Shown here in pieces: positions 1-8,308 of a DNA stretch of 24,219 bases. The DNA lies in NCBI GenBank assembly GCA_002441865.1, contig DJNY01000045.1, positions 1 through 24,219 on the forward strand. The letters are read 5' to 3'. The notes under the pieces were generated by a model. It worked only from the letters and a program-made list of their open reading frames with translations, had not been told where the DNA came from and did no database searches. The position numbers and the translations under genes were made by a program. The DNA is from Lachnospiraceae bacterium UBA6452 (GTDB taxonomy: Bacteria; Bacillota; Clostridia; Lachnospirales; Lachnospiraceae). Every line of letters starts with the position of its first letter. Within the stretch, counting starts at the first letter, position 1.

Positions 1-1799
1 TGCGCGGTGCGCTCATGTTTCTACAGAAATATGGGATCAGCAATACACTGGCAGTCAGGATCTATAAGACGTATGGTATGCGGATGTACGGTATTCTGCA
101 GGAAAATCCGTATCAGATGGCGGAGGATATTGAGGGTGTCGGCTTCCGGATGGCAGATGCGATCGCGGAGAGGATCGGTATCCGTACAGATTCCGATTAC
201 AGAATCAGAAGCGGTATTTTATACGTGTTATCCCAAAGTATGGCGGAGGGAAATCTGTATCTGCCCAAAGAAGAACTGGTGCGGCAGACAGCAGAGCTTC
301 TGCGTGTTCCGCAGGATGCAATAGAGCCGCACATTGCAAATCTGATGATGGACAAAAAACTGGTCATCAGGGGAGACTGCATTTACAGCATGCCTGCCTA
401 TTATGCGGAAAATAATGTGGCAACGATGCTGCTTTCCCTGCGCAATCTCCCCGAAAAGCAGGAAGAAGATGCGATCGAAAGAGAACTTCTGCATCTGGAA
501 AACAGAGATCAGCTGCAGCTTGATCCGCTGCAGCGCCGGGCAGTGATCCAGAGTGTGCAGAACGGTGTGTTTCTGCTGACCGGTGGGCCGGGAACCGGAA
601 AAACGACGACGATCAATATGATGATCCGGTATTTTCTGGCAAACGGGAAAAACCTGGCACTGACAGCGCCGACCGGAAGAGCGGCAAAGCGGATGACAGA
701 GGCGACCGGTTATGAAGCAAAGACGATCCACCGGCTTCTGGAAGTCAATGCGGGCGGAGAAGACAGGGAAATGTTTGAAAGGAATGAGGAAAATCCACTG
801 GAAGCGGATGTGATCATTGTGGATGAAATGTCCATGGTGGATATTTTTCTCATGCAGTCATTGTTAAAGGCAATTCCCTACGGCACAAGACTGATCCTCG
901 TAGGCGACAGAAACCAGCTTCCTTCCGTCGGACCGGGGCAGGTGATGCGTGATCTGCTGGAAAGCGGCGCTTTTGCCAGTGTCTGTCTGGAGACGATCTA
1001 CAGGCAGTCGGATGACAGCGATATTATCTGGAATGCACATCAGATCCAGTGCGGCAGGGATATTGCACTGGACAATAAGAGCAAAGATTTCTTTTTCCTG
1101 CCCAGACAGGATATCAACCTGATCTACAACAATATCGTGCAGCTTGTAACGGACAAACTGCCACGCTATACAAAAACATCACCCACCGAAATACAGGTGC
1201 TGACCCCGATGCGGAAGGGACCGCTCGGTGTGGAGGCACTCAATAAGATCCTGCAGGCGTATGTCAATCCTGCGGACAGCAAAAAGAAGGAAAACCAGTT
1301 TGGGGAAAGAATCCTGCGGGAAGGCGATAAGGTGATGCAGATCCGCAACAATTATAAACTGGAATGGGAGATCACCGGACTGCACAGGATTGTGATCGAT
1401 AAGGGGCTCGGTGTATTTAACGGCGACATGGGCAGGATCAGCGAGATCAATACTTATGCCAAAACGGTGCGTGTCCTGTTTGATGACGGACGTGAAGTCA
1501 GCTATGGCTTTGATGAAATGGAGGAACTGGAGCTGGCATATGCCATCACGGTACATAAATCGCAGGGCAGCGAATATCCGGCAGTTGTGATACCGGTATT
1601 TCATGTTCCATATCTGCTGGCTTATCGGAATCTCCTGTATACAGCAGTCACAAGGGCGAAAAAATGCGTGACACTGATCGGCAGTGAGGAGACTGTCCGT
1701 CAGATGATCGAAAACGGCAATACACAGACAAGATATACCGGACTGGAAGAACGGATCCGGGAGAGGATGTCTGTGATGGAGAAAGAAGAGGAGAAATAG
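1..1799 (+). CDS. recD2: RecD2-type DNA helicase (5' partial)
   Basis: This is a superfamily 1 5'-3' DNA helicase of the RecD2 (RecD-like, RecBC-independent) family, acting in DNA repair and recombination in the cytoplasm. The reading frame is open at the left edge (first full codon at 3), so the Met at 15 is internal. About 595 of the usual 740 or so residues are visible, so roughly the first 150 are missing. Counting from the Met at 15: helix-hairpin-helix-like DNA-binding segments lie in the first 100 residues, Walker A GGPGTGKTT is near 190, Walker B VDEMSMVD near 269, and the C-terminal UvrD_C_2 motifs AITVHKSQGSEYP near 509 and YTAVTRAKK near 541. The stop is one base before the comF start, so the two are probably cotranscribed. 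Family assignment is secure from the helicase motifs and the 'QKYGISNTLA' N-terminal region. Confidence 0.93.
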   Translation, partial: RGALMFLQKYGISNTLAVRIYKTYGMRMYGILQENPYQMAEDIEGVGFRMADAIAERIGIRTDSDYRIRSGILYVLSQSMAEGNLYLPKEELVRQTAELLRVPQDAIEPHIANLMMDKKLVIRGDCIYSMPAYYAENNVATMLLSLRNLPEKQEEDAIERELLHLENRDQLQLDPLQRRAVIQSVQNGVFLLTGGPGTGKTTTINMMIRYFLANGKNLALTAPTGRAAKRMTEATGYEAKTIHRLLEVNAGGEDREMFERNEENPLEADVIIVDEMSMVDIFLMQSLLKAIPYGTRLILVGDRNQLPSVGPGQVMRDLLESGAFASVCLETIYRQSDDSDIIWNAHQIQCGRDIALDNKSKDFFFLPRQDINLIYNNIVQLVTDKLPRYTKTSPTEIQVLTPMRKGPLGVEALNKILQAYVNPADSKKKENQFGERILREGDKVMQIRNNYKLEWEITGLHRIVIDKGLGVFNGDMGRISEINTYAKTVRVLFDDGREVSYGFDEMEELELAYAITVHKSQGSEYPAVVIPVFHVPYLLAYRNLLYTAVTRAKKCVTLIGSEETVRQMIENGNTQTRYTGLEERIRERMSVMEKEEEK

Positions 1800-1800
1800 G

Positions 1801-2526
1801 ATGCATCATGTTTTAAATGCCGGCAGGAAAAGCGGACAGATCTTTCTGCGGCTGCTTTATCCGGTCAGATGTCCCTTCTGCGATGAAATCGTCCCGGGGT
1901 TTGAAAAGCTGGTCTGCGATACATGCAGGGAGGAACTTACACCGATAAAAAACTACTGCATGAAGTGCGGAAAGCGTGTGCGGCAGGAAGAGGAATACTG
2001 CAGCAGCTGCAGGGAGATCCCGCATAACTTCAGCAGAGGACGCTGTCTTCTGCCTTATGAGGGAAAGACCAGAAAATCCATCTATCGCTTCAAATACGGA
2101 AAAAGACAGGAATATGCAAAGGCATATGCACAGCTTATGGCAGAAGAAATGGGAGATTTTATACGAAGCTGCGGAGCCGATGCACTGCTTCCCGTTCCGC
2201 TGCATGCAAGGCGGCAGCAGAAGCGCGGGTACAATCAGGCAACGCTTCTTGCAAAGGCACTTGGCAGCATTTGCGGCATTCCGGTCTGCTCCCATCTGAT
2301 ACGCAGGACAAAAAATACAATTCCACAGAAAAAGCTTACGTTCTCACAGCGTCAAAATAATTTGAAAAGGGCTTTTAAATTCACACGAAATGATGTAAAA
2401 TTAAATACGATTATTATAATAGATGATATCTATACAACCGGCAGTACAATAGACGCGATCGCGCGTCTCTGTCAGGAAAAAGGAATTGAAAATATCTATT
2501 TTCTGACGATAGCCGGCGGAAAATAG
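1801..2526 (+). CDS. comF: ComF family protein (phosphoribosyltransferase-like)
   Basis: A 241-residue ComF/ComFC-type protein with an N-terminal zinc-binding region and a C-terminal type I phosphoribosyltransferase fold. Four CxxC pairs are visible (Cys24/27, 39/42, 53/56 and 67/70), enough for two zinc sites. The PRPP-loop signature DDIYTTGST is at residues 208-216, and a LPVPLHARRQQKRGYNQA block, typical of ComF, lies upstream of it. In naturally competent bacteria ComF homologues are needed for DNA uptake or later processing, but the catalytic activity is not settled. It starts one base after recD2, with an AGAGGAG-like ribosome site inside the recD2 end, and is followed nine bases later by the yvyF-like gene. 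No other competence gene is in the window, so a competence role here is only inferred. Confidence 0.9.
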   Translation: MHHVLNAGRKSGQIFLRLLYPVRCPFCDEIVPGFEKLVCDTCREELTPIKNYCMKCGKRVRQEEEYCSSCREIPHNFSRGRCLLPYEGKTRKSIYRFKYGKRQEYAKAYAQLMAEEMGDFIRSCGADALLPVPLHARRQQKRGYNQATLLAKALGSICGIPVCSHLIRRTKNTIPQKKLTFSQRQNNLKRAFKFTRNDVKLNTIIIIDDIYTTGSTIDAIARLCQEKGIENIYFLTIAGGK

Positions 2527-2535
2527 GAGGCAGTT

Positions 2536-2946
2536 ATGAATGTAAAAAATTGCCGTAAATGCGGTAAATTGTTTAATTATGTATATGGACCTGTCATCTG
2601 CCCGGCATGTAAAGAAGCGCTGGAGGCAAAGTTTCAGGAAGTAAAGAAATATATCCAGCAGCATGGCCGTGCAACCATGGAGGAAGTGTCTGAGGAATGC
2701 GATGTCGATACAGCGCAGATCCAGCAGTGGATCAGACAGGAAAGACTGCAGTTTGCGGATGATTCTCCGATCCAGGTTGCCTGCGAGATGTGCGGCAAGA
2801 TGATCAGAAGCGGTCGCTTCTGCCCGCAGTGTAAAGATCAGATGGCGCGCAAGCTCAACAGCGCCATGGGACTTTCCGGTGTGATGGTGGAAGAACCAAA
2901 GCACGACAATAAACGTGAGGATCCGAGAATGCGGTTCCTGAAGTAA
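2536..2946 (+). CDS. yvyF: YvyF-like zinc-ribbon protein (TIGR03826 flagellar-operon type)
   Basis: A 136-residue protein resembling YvyF / the TIGR03826 'flagellar operon protein' family. It has two zinc knuckles: Cys6/9 with Cys22/25 at the N terminus, and Cys83/86 with Cys96/99 near the C terminus. Between them is a helix-rich stretch (EEVSEECDVDTAQIQQWIRQ) that looks like a helix-turn-helix, so it may bind nucleic acid or a partner protein. AGGAGG lies just before the ATG. In Bacillus subtilis yvyF follows comFC and precedes flgM. Here comF is also directly upstream, but the next genes are membrane proteins and c-di-AMP genes, not flagellar genes. The molecular function is unknown in the family; the symbol is by resemblance and synteny. 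Confidence 0.72.
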   Translation: MNVKNCRKCGKLFNYVYGPVICPACKEALEAKFQEVKKYIQQHGRATMEEVSEECDVDTAQIQQWIRQERLQFADDSPIQVACEMCGKMIRSGRFCPQCKDQMARKLNSAMGLSGVMVEEPKHDNKREDPRMRFLK

Positions 2947-2963
2947 GAGAAATGGAGGCTGCA

Positions 2964-3365
2964 ATGTTAAGCCAGGAACGAATCAAACTTATGACTAAAA
3001 TGGCAGCATACGAAGAAAACGAAGGAAAAAAATATATGTCGATCGGCAGTTATTTCCGGAGCGATTATATGGGAATGCAGGTCATCCGTTCCGTTATATG
3101 CGGAACACTGGCTTTCTTTTTGCTTGCAGGTCTTTATGTTTATTATCATTTTGAGACGATGATGCAGGACATCTACAAGATGGATCTGCTGCTGCTCGGA
3201 CGCAGGGTCCTGTTTTATTATATTGTATTTATAGCGGCGTACAGCGTGATCACCTATGTGATCTACTCTTTCCGTTACAGCAGGGCGAAGCGCAGCCTGA
3301 AGCATTATTACTATCATCTGAAGCAGCTTGCTGCGATCTATGATATTGAAAAAGGCAGGCATTAG
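2964..3365 (+). CDS. Small two-TM membrane protein of unknown function
   Basis: I do not recognise a family. The start at 2964 is chosen over the ATG at 2952 because GGAGG (2954-2958) lies five bases before it and overlaps the earlier ATG. The 133-residue product has a polar N terminus rich in Lys/Glu, a hydrophobic helix around residues 37-57 and a second around 78-98. It ends in a basic, Tyr/His-rich tail (SRAKRSLKHYYYHLKQL) probably facing the cytoplasm. The gene is 17 bases after yvyF and 26 bases before the next membrane protein, so it is very likely in the same transcript. Its position inside the recD2-comF-yvyF / cdaA-cdaR-glmM run suggests an envelope role, but this is inference. Confidence 0.75.
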   Translation: MLSQERIKLMTKMAAYEENEGKKYMSIGSYFRSDYMGMQVIRSVICGTLAFFLLAGLYVYYHFETMMQDIYKMDLLLLGRRVLFYYIVFIAAYSVITYVIYSFRYSRAKRSLKHYYYHLKQLAAIYDIEKGRH

Positions 3366-3391
3366 CCTGTATACCGTGAAAGGATGAAGTT

Positions 3392-4321
3392 ATGTCATCA
3401 TTACTTGAAATCAGAGAGAATATAAGAAATTTTTACAGCCGCAACGAAGTATATCTCCAGCCGCTTTTTAAATTCCTGCTGGCACTTGTGGCACTTTTGA
3501 TGATCAACGGAAATCTGGGCTTTATGTCTAAGATAGATAATATTTTTATCGTACTGGTACTGGCACTGATGTGCTCTTTTCTTCCGGTCAATCTGCTTGT
3601 CGTGATCGCTGCGGTATTTGTGATCCTGCATTTTTATGCGGTTTCCATGGAATGTGCCGTTGTAGGCGGAGCAGTATTCCTTCTGATGCTTCTTTTATAT
3701 TACCGCTTTGCACCGAAGGATGCATTGATCGTTCTGCTCCTTCCGCTTTGCTTTGTCCTGAAGATCCCGTATGCGGTACCGATCATTGTAGGTCTTTTGT
3801 GTACACCGGCGTCCGTTGTATCGGTAGCCTGTGGTGTGATCTCTTATTACATGATAGATTATGTGAAGACAAACGCGACTGTGATCAGTTCACTGGATGC
3901 GGATAATGCGGTAAGCAAGTTCCGCTATGTCATGGACGGACTTCTGAATAACAAAGCAATGCTGATCGTTTTAATTTCTTTCTGTGTTACCACAATAATT
4001 GTATATGTTATTCGTAGATTATCTGTAGATCATGCATGGACGATCGCCATGTTTGCGGGTGCGGTCGTGTCTGTGGTCATGCTGCTTCTGGGAGATCTGA
4101 CTTTTGATACCAATATTTCGGTAGTTGCAACAATCCTTGGAACGGTCGTTTCTCTGCTTCTGGCAAAGGTTGTGGAATTCTTTGCGTTTAACGTGGATTA
4201 TACAAGAACAGAGTATGTGCAGTTTGAAGATGACGAATACTATTATTATGTCAAGGCAATTCCGAAAAATACGGTATCCAAAGCAAAGCATACGGTAAAG
4301 AAGATCACCAGTGTATTATAA
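3392..4321 (+). CDS. Polytopic membrane protein of unknown function, upstream of cdaA
   Basis: A 309-residue integral membrane protein with roughly eight or nine hydrophobic segments (for example near residues 24-40, 50-64, 66-83, 88-104, 111-124, 190-207, 215-232 and 240-260). It has a polar C-terminal tail containing the striking stretch FEDDEYYYYVKAIPK and a basic end. I do not recognise a catalytic or transport motif, and no ATP-binding partner is nearby. The start at 3392 has AAAGGA seven bases upstream. It ends 21 bases before cdaA. Genes placed this way often encode partners of the neighbouring pathway, so a link to c-di-AMP signalling or cell-wall synthesis is a reasonable guess, not a demonstrated one. 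It could instead be a transporter-like permease. Confidence 0.82.
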   Translation: MSSLLEIRENIRNFYSRNEVYLQPLFKFLLALVALLMINGNLGFMSKIDNIFIVLVLALMCSFLPVNLLVVIAAVFVILHFYAVSMECAVVGGAVFLLMLLLYYRFAPKDALIVLLLPLCFVLKIPYAVPIIVGLLCTPASVVSVACGVISYYMIDYVKTNATVISSLDADNAVSKFRYVMDGLLNNKAMLIVLISFCVTTIIVYVIRRLSVDHAWTIAMFAGAVVSVVMLLLGDLTFDTNISVVATILGTVVSLLLAKVVEFFAFNVDYTRTEYVQFEDDEYYYYVKAIPKNTVSKAKHTVKKITSVL

Positions 4322-4342
4322 AAACGGGGACTAGGTGTTTTC

Positions 4343-5233
4343 ATGCAACAAATCAATACTTTCATAGACAAATATCTTGCAACGGTCCATATTCCAAAGA
4401 CGCTTGTATGGACAGATATTGTGGAGATCATTATTATTTCCTTTCTGGTATACCAGATTCTGGCCTGGATTCGTAATACAAGAACCTGGGCTCTTTTACG
4501 TGGGGTGCTTGTGATCCTGGGCTTTCTGATGATTGCAGCGATCTTCAATATGACAACGATCATATGGATCGCCGGAAAGATTTTTTCCGTTGCGGCGATC
4601 GCGATCGTCGTGATCCTGCAGCCGGAGCTGAGGCGGGCACTCGAACAGCTGGGACAAAAAAACATATTCAGCAGCCTTCTGCCGTTTGAAACGGCAAAAG
4701 CGCCGGAAGGCCGTTTTTCCGATAAGACAAGAAACGAGATCATCAAAGCCTGCTATGAAATGGGCAAGGTACGGACAGGTGCGCTGATCGTAATTGAACA
4801 GAATACACCGCTTGCCGAGTATGAAAGAACCGGTATCGAAGTGGATGGTATTGTCACGAGCCAGCTGCTTATCAATATTTTTGAACATAATACGCCGCTG
4901 CATGACGGTGCAGTGATCATAAGAGGAAACCGTGTGACCTGGGCAACCTGTTATCTTCCGCTTTCCGATAATATGGAATTGTCCAAGGAACTTGGTACGA
5001 GACACAGAGCAGGTGTCGGTATTTCCGAATGTACCGATTCGCTGACGATCATTGTTTCGGAAGAGACCGGGCGTGTATCCGTTGCGTATGGCGGAAAGCT
5101 GACCAGAAATGTAGATGCGGATACGCTGCGCGAAAAAATGGAAATGATCCAGAATAAGGAAACAGAAGATAAAAAGAAAAAGAAAATAACATGGAAGGGA
5201 AGGGGTAAGCGTGAAGAAAGCCAAAATATTTGA
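4343..5233 (+). CDS. cdaA: Diadenylate cyclase CdaA (DAC domain)
   Basis: This membrane enzyme makes cyclic di-AMP from two ATP. Three N-terminal transmembrane helices are visible at about residues 25-43, 53-68 and 73-92, followed by a DAC domain. The two catalytic signatures are intact: DGA at residues 188-190 (within HDGAVII) and RHR at 220-222 (within GTRHRAGVG). The 296-residue length fits the CdaA family (about 270-300), with a Lys-rich tail. The gene overlaps cdaR by 23 bases and glmM follows; CdaR and GlmM both interact with and modulate CdaA in Bacillus, Listeria and Lactococcus. c-di-AMP controls potassium and osmolyte balance, so this is likely the housekeeping cyclase. The ribosome site before ATG 4343 is weak (GGGGA about eight bases further up). 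Confidence 0.97.
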   Translation: MQQINTFIDKYLATVHIPKTLVWTDIVEIIIISFLVYQILAWIRNTRTWALLRGVLVILGFLMIAAIFNMTTIIWIAGKIFSVAAIAIVVILQPELRRALEQLGQKNIFSSLLPFETAKAPEGRFSDKTRNEIIKACYEMGKVRTGALIVIEQNTPLAEYERTGIEVDGIVTSQLLINIFEHNTPLHDGAVIIRGNRVTWATCYLPLSDNMELSKELGTRHRAGVGISECTDSLTIIVSEETGRVSVAYGGKLTRNVDADTLREKMEMIQNKETEDKKKKKITWKGRGKREESQNI

Positions 5234-6497
5234 AAACCTGAGCCTGAAAATACTCGCTGTATTCATTTCCATCCTTTTATGGCTGATCGTGATCAATGTA
5301 TCGGATCCGGTCAGTGATACTTCTTACAGCGATATTCCTCTGACGGTCGTGAATGCGGAATCCATTACCAGTCAGGGTAAGGTATATGATATTACAAGTG
5401 ATGATACGGTATCGATCTCTGTCAGTGCCAAACGTTCCATTCTGGATTCTCTCGGCAAGGACAATTTCAAGGCGATCGTGGATCTGTCCCAGTATAATCA
5501 AAATACAGGGCTTGTTCCGGTCCGGGTCGAATCGAATAAGTACAATGACCAGATAGACAGCATGAAATCCAAGACAGAAAATGTTGCGGTGAGTGTGGAA
5601 GATAAGCTTGCAAAACAGTTTGTGATCACGCCTGTGGTGACCGGAGAACCGGAAGAAGGTTATGTGACCGGAGATGTGACAACGGCTGAAAATATCATCC
5701 GTATTTCAGGAGCGCAGTCTGTTGTTTCTTCAATCAAGAAAGTAACGGCGGAGGTATCCGTGGCGGGACTGAGCAGCAGTATCAATACATCCGTGGATCT
5801 GCGCCTGTATGATGAAAACGGTGATCTGATCAAAGATACCAATCTGACCAAGAATATTTCAACGGTAGCTGTGTCGGTACAGATCCTTGCAACCAAGGAA
5901 CTGCCGCTGGAATTCAATTACAGCGGAGAACCGGCTGAAGGATATTGTGTTTCCGGTGATCTGACTGCGGATGTGACTTCTGTGATGGTAGCGGGAAGAG
6001 CGAGCGTGCTTTCTTCCATGTCGGTGCTTGAGGTTGCGGCTGCAGCTGTCAATGTAGACGGTCTGTCACAGACGACGAAGGTACCGGTAACGCTTGCGCG
6101 GTATCTGCCGGAAGGTATTTCTCTGATCTCAGAGGATGTGGAAACGGTAAATGTAACGGTTCCGATCGAGCGGATCATTACAAACACATATACACTGGAT
6201 AAAAAGAATATCACAATGCAGAATCTGCCGGATACATTGGAGGCGGAAATACTCGGTGCGTCAGATACGATCGACGTGGATCTGACAGGCGTAGCCTCTG
6301 TTATGAACAGTGCTGCAGTGCGTTCCATGACACTGAAGGCGACTGTAGACTGGGAAAAATATATGGAGGAAGCGGAGCTTGCTGATCTTTCGGCAGGCAC
6401 ATACCGTGTAACTCTGACGTTTGCACTGCCGGACGGTGTATCGGTGGATCGAGACATCACGATCAGTGTACGTCTGACAGATGCAGAGGAAGAATAG
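5211..6497 (+). CDS. cdaR: CdaR, YbbR-domain regulator of CdaA
   Basis: CdaR is a membrane-anchored extracytoplasmic protein that binds CdaA and tunes c-di-AMP production. The translation starts with GTG at 5211, preceded by a GGGAAGGGG-type ribosome site and overlapping the cdaA end by 23 bases, which suggests translational coupling. One transmembrane anchor is near residues 10-28 ([19 protein letters not shown]). The remaining 400 or so residues form repeated beta-rich YbbR domains, visible as recurring segments such as '[17 protein letters not shown]' and '[17 protein letters not shown]' followed by sequences around '[10 protein letters not shown]' and '[10 protein letters not shown]'. About four repeats fit into 428 residues. 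The acidic C terminus is normal. The position between cdaA and glmM is the conserved arrangement. Confidence 0.94.
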   Translation: MKKAKIFENLSLKILAVFISILLWLIVINVSDPVSDTSYSDIPLTVVNAESITSQGKVYDITSDDTVSISVSAKRSILDSLGKDNFKAIVDLSQYNQNTGLVPVRVESNKYNDQIDSMKSKTENVAVSVEDKLAKQFVITPVVTGEPEEGYVTGDVTTAENIIRISGAQSVVSSIKKVTAEVSVAGLSSSINTSVDLRLYDENGDLIKDTNLTKNISTVAVSVQILATKELPLEFNYSGEPAEGYCVSGDLTADVTSVMVAGRASVLSSMSVLEVAAAAVNVDGLSQTTKVPVTLARYLPEGISLISEDVETVNVTVPIERIITNTYTLDKKNITMQNLPDTLEAEILGASDTIDVDLTGVASVMNSAAVRSMTLKATVDWEKYMEEAELADLSAGTYRVTLTFALPDGVSVDRDITISVRLTDAEEE

Positions 6498-6514
6498 AAA
6501 GGATCGAACAGAAA

Positions 6515-7861
6515 ATGAGCAGATTATTTGGAACGGATGGGGTGCGTGGTGTTGCAAACAAAGAACTGACACCGCTTCTGGCAATGCAGCTTGGGCAGGC
6601 AGGTGCGTCTGTGCTGACAAAAGAAACCTCTCATAAGCCGACGATCATGGTTGGCTGTGATACCCGTATTTCGGGCGGTATGCTTGCAAATGCGCTGATG
6701 GCAGGCGTATGCTCTGTTGGGGCAAATGCGGTTTATGTCGGTGTTGTGCCGACGCCGGCAGTTGCTTATCTGACCAGAAAATATCACATGGATGCGGGCG
6801 TTGTAATTTCCGCTTCCCATAATCCAGTGGAATTTAACGGCATTAAGTTTTTTGACGCAAATGGTTATAAGCTGCCGGATGCCATGGAAGATGAGATCGA
6901 AGCGATCATCAAAAACGACATGCAGGATCTTACTTTCCCGACCGGGACAGGAATCGGCAGCATTACATACCAGACAGATGCCAGAGAAGATTATGTGAAG
7001 CATGCAATTAAGGCAATTCCGGTAGACCTGCACGGCATGAAGATCGTGGCAGACTGCGCAGAGGGAGCATCTTACTATACCTCGGTAGAGGCATTAAAGG
7101 CGCTTGGTGCAGATGTGGTAGCGATCCATAACAAGCCGGACGGTACGAATATCAATGCAAACTGCGGTTCTACCCATATGGAAGAGCTCATGGAGCGTGT
7201 AAAGGCAGAAAAGGCAAATGTCGGACTGGCATTTGACGGAGACGCAGATCGTCTGCTGGCAGTGGATGAAAAAGGCAATAAGGTAGATGGCGACCAGATC
7301 ATGGGCATTGTCGGTAATTACCTGAAGGAACAGAAAAAATTAAAGAAAGATACGATCGTAGCGACCGTAATGAGCAATCTGGGCTTCTTTTTGATGGGAG
7401 AAAAACAGGGCATTCATATGGAGCAGACAAAGGTCGGTGACAGATATGTGCTGGAGCGGATGCGCCAGATCGGCGCCAATCTGGGTGGAGAGCAGTCAGG
7501 CCACATTATCTTTCTGGACGAAAATACGACCGGTGACGGTCTGTTAAGTGCCCTGCATCTTCTGCAGGTGCTGGTAGATACGAAGAAACCGCTTTCCGAG
7601 CTGGCATCGATCATGGAAGTACTGCCGCAGGCACTTGTGAATGCAAAAGTACCGAATGATAAGAAAAACAGTTATATGGACAATCCGCAGATCGCGGATG
7701 CAATCGATGCACTGACAAAGAAATTTGCGGGAGAAGGACGTGTGCTGATCAGACCGAGCGGAACGGAACCGCTTGTCCGTGTCATGATCGAAGGTAAGGA
7801 TCAGAAACAGATCCAGGAGGAAGCAGAAAAACTGGCTGCGCTGATTGAAAGCGTAATGTGA
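6515..7861 (+). CDS. glmM: Phosphoglucosamine mutase GlmM
   Basis: GlmM interconverts glucosamine-6-phosphate and glucosamine-1-phosphate, feeding UDP-GlcNAc for peptidoglycan and other envelope polymers. All family signatures are present in the 448 residues. The active-site phosphoserine is Ser101 in [12 protein letters not shown], the metal loop DGDADR is at 241-246, the sugar-binding loop GGEQSGH is at 324-330, and the phosphate-binding loop RPSGTEP is at 413-419. The N-terminal FGTDGVRG block is standard. It lies 17 bases after cdaR with AAAGGA upstream. GlmM binds CdaA and inhibits it in several Firmicutes, which links precursor flow with c-di-AMP level. It is the last gene of the eight-gene run; a promoter for ptsH starts about 40 bases after it. 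Confidence 0.98.
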   Translation: MSRLFGTDGVRGVANKELTPLLAMQLGQAGASVLTKETSHKPTIMVGCDTRISGGMLANALMAGVCSVGANAVYVGVVPTPAVAYLTRKYHMDAGVVISASHNPVEFNGIKFFDANGYKLPDAMEDEIEAIIKNDMQDLTFPTGTGIGSITYQTDAREDYVKHAIKAIPVDLHGMKIVADCAEGASYYTSVEALKALGADVVAIHNKPDGTNINANCGSTHMEELMERVKAEKANVGLAFDGDADRLLAVDEKGNKVDGDQIMGIVGNYLKEQKKLKKDTIVATVMSNLGFFLMGEKQGIHMEQTKVGDRYVLERMRQIGANLGGEQSGHIIFLDENTTGDGLLSALHLLQVLVDTKKPLSELASIMEVLPQALVNAKVPNDKKNSYMDNPQIADAIDALTKKFAGEGRVLIRPSGTEPLVRVMIEGKDQKQIQEEAEKLAALIESVM

Positions 7862-7899
7862 TGAACTTGCAAAGAAAAGTCGTTGTACAAGGATTGTTC

Positions 7900-7928
7900 T
7901 TGTGAAAATTGCACAAATATGATACACT
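7900..7928 (+). promoter_or_regulatory. Putative sigma-A promoter of ptsH
   Basis: TTGTGA (7900-7905) and TACACT (7923-7928) are separated by 17 bases, giving a moderate match to the -35/-10 consensus about 65 bases before the ptsH start. Just upstream, TTGTACAA at 7883-7890 is a perfect palindrome, and ACAAG/CTTGT (7887-7891 and 7899-7903) form a short inverted repeat that could be an operator overlapping the -35. The assignment rests on sequence pattern alone. Confidence 0.5.
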
Positions 7929-7991
7929 GAAAAAAGGGTATAGAGTTATGATTTGTTTTGCAGATCATTACATTGTATGGAGGTTGTTTAC

Positions 7992-8255
7992 ATGGTTAGC
8001 CAAAAAGTTATTATAAAAAATCCAACAGGCCTACACCTAAGACCGGCTGGTGTCCTATGCAAGGAGGCAATGCAGTTTAAGTCTTTGATTACATTCACAT
8101 TTCGTGATAATACGGCGAATGCCAAGAGCGTACTGAGCGTGCTTGGCGCATGTGTTAAATGCGGCGATGAGGTCGAGTTTGTTTGTGATGGCGAAGATGA
8201 AAAAGAAGCCCTGAAGGCTCTTGTGGAAGCCATCGAAAATGGATTAGGAGAGTAA
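7992..8255 (+). CDS. ptsH: HPr phosphocarrier protein of the PTS
   Basis: HPr passes phosphate from enzyme I to sugar-specific PTS components and, in Firmicutes, signals carbon status through CcpA. The start at 7992 is chosen because GGAGG (7979-7983) lies eight bases upstream; it gives an 87-residue protein of normal length. His15, the catalytic phosphorylation site, sits in NPTGLHLRPAG. Ser46, the HPr kinase site, sits in ANAKSVLSVLG. Both are present, so this is HPr and not Crh (which lacks the His). An oddity is four cysteines (23, 54, 57, 65), including a CVKC pair right after the Ser46 helix. No enzyme I gene is next to it; a strong terminator follows within ten bases of the stop. Confidence 0.95.
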   Translation: MVSQKVIIKNPTGLHLRPAGVLCKEAMQFKSLITFTFRDNTANAKSVLSVLGACVKCGDEVEFVCDGEDEKEALKALVEAIENGLGE

Positions 8256-8263
8256 ATGATAGC

Positions 8264-8296
8264 AGCCCATCTAACAGTAGATGGGCTGATTTTTTT
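8264..8296 (+). terminator. Rho-independent terminator between ptsH and leuA
   Basis: A perfect 10-bp stem, AGCCCATCTA (8264-8273) and TAGATGGGCT (8278-8287), with an ACAG loop, is followed by GA and seven T residues (8290-8296). The next bases are the AGGAGG ribosome site of leuA, so this structure sits in the leuA leader and could act as an attenuator or as a leaky terminator. Confidence 0.92.
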
Positions 8297-8308
8297 AGGA
8301 GGCACAAA

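Noticed and set aside
4496..5296. Minus-strand open frame of 266 codons
   Set aside because: It is antisense to cdaA and the start of cdaR, which are both certain; no ribosome site or recognisable domain.
8256..8308. Possible T-box or leucine leader before leuA
   Set aside because: The gap is only 53 bases and holds just a terminator and the ribosome site; no T-box sequence or Leu-rich leader peptide is present.
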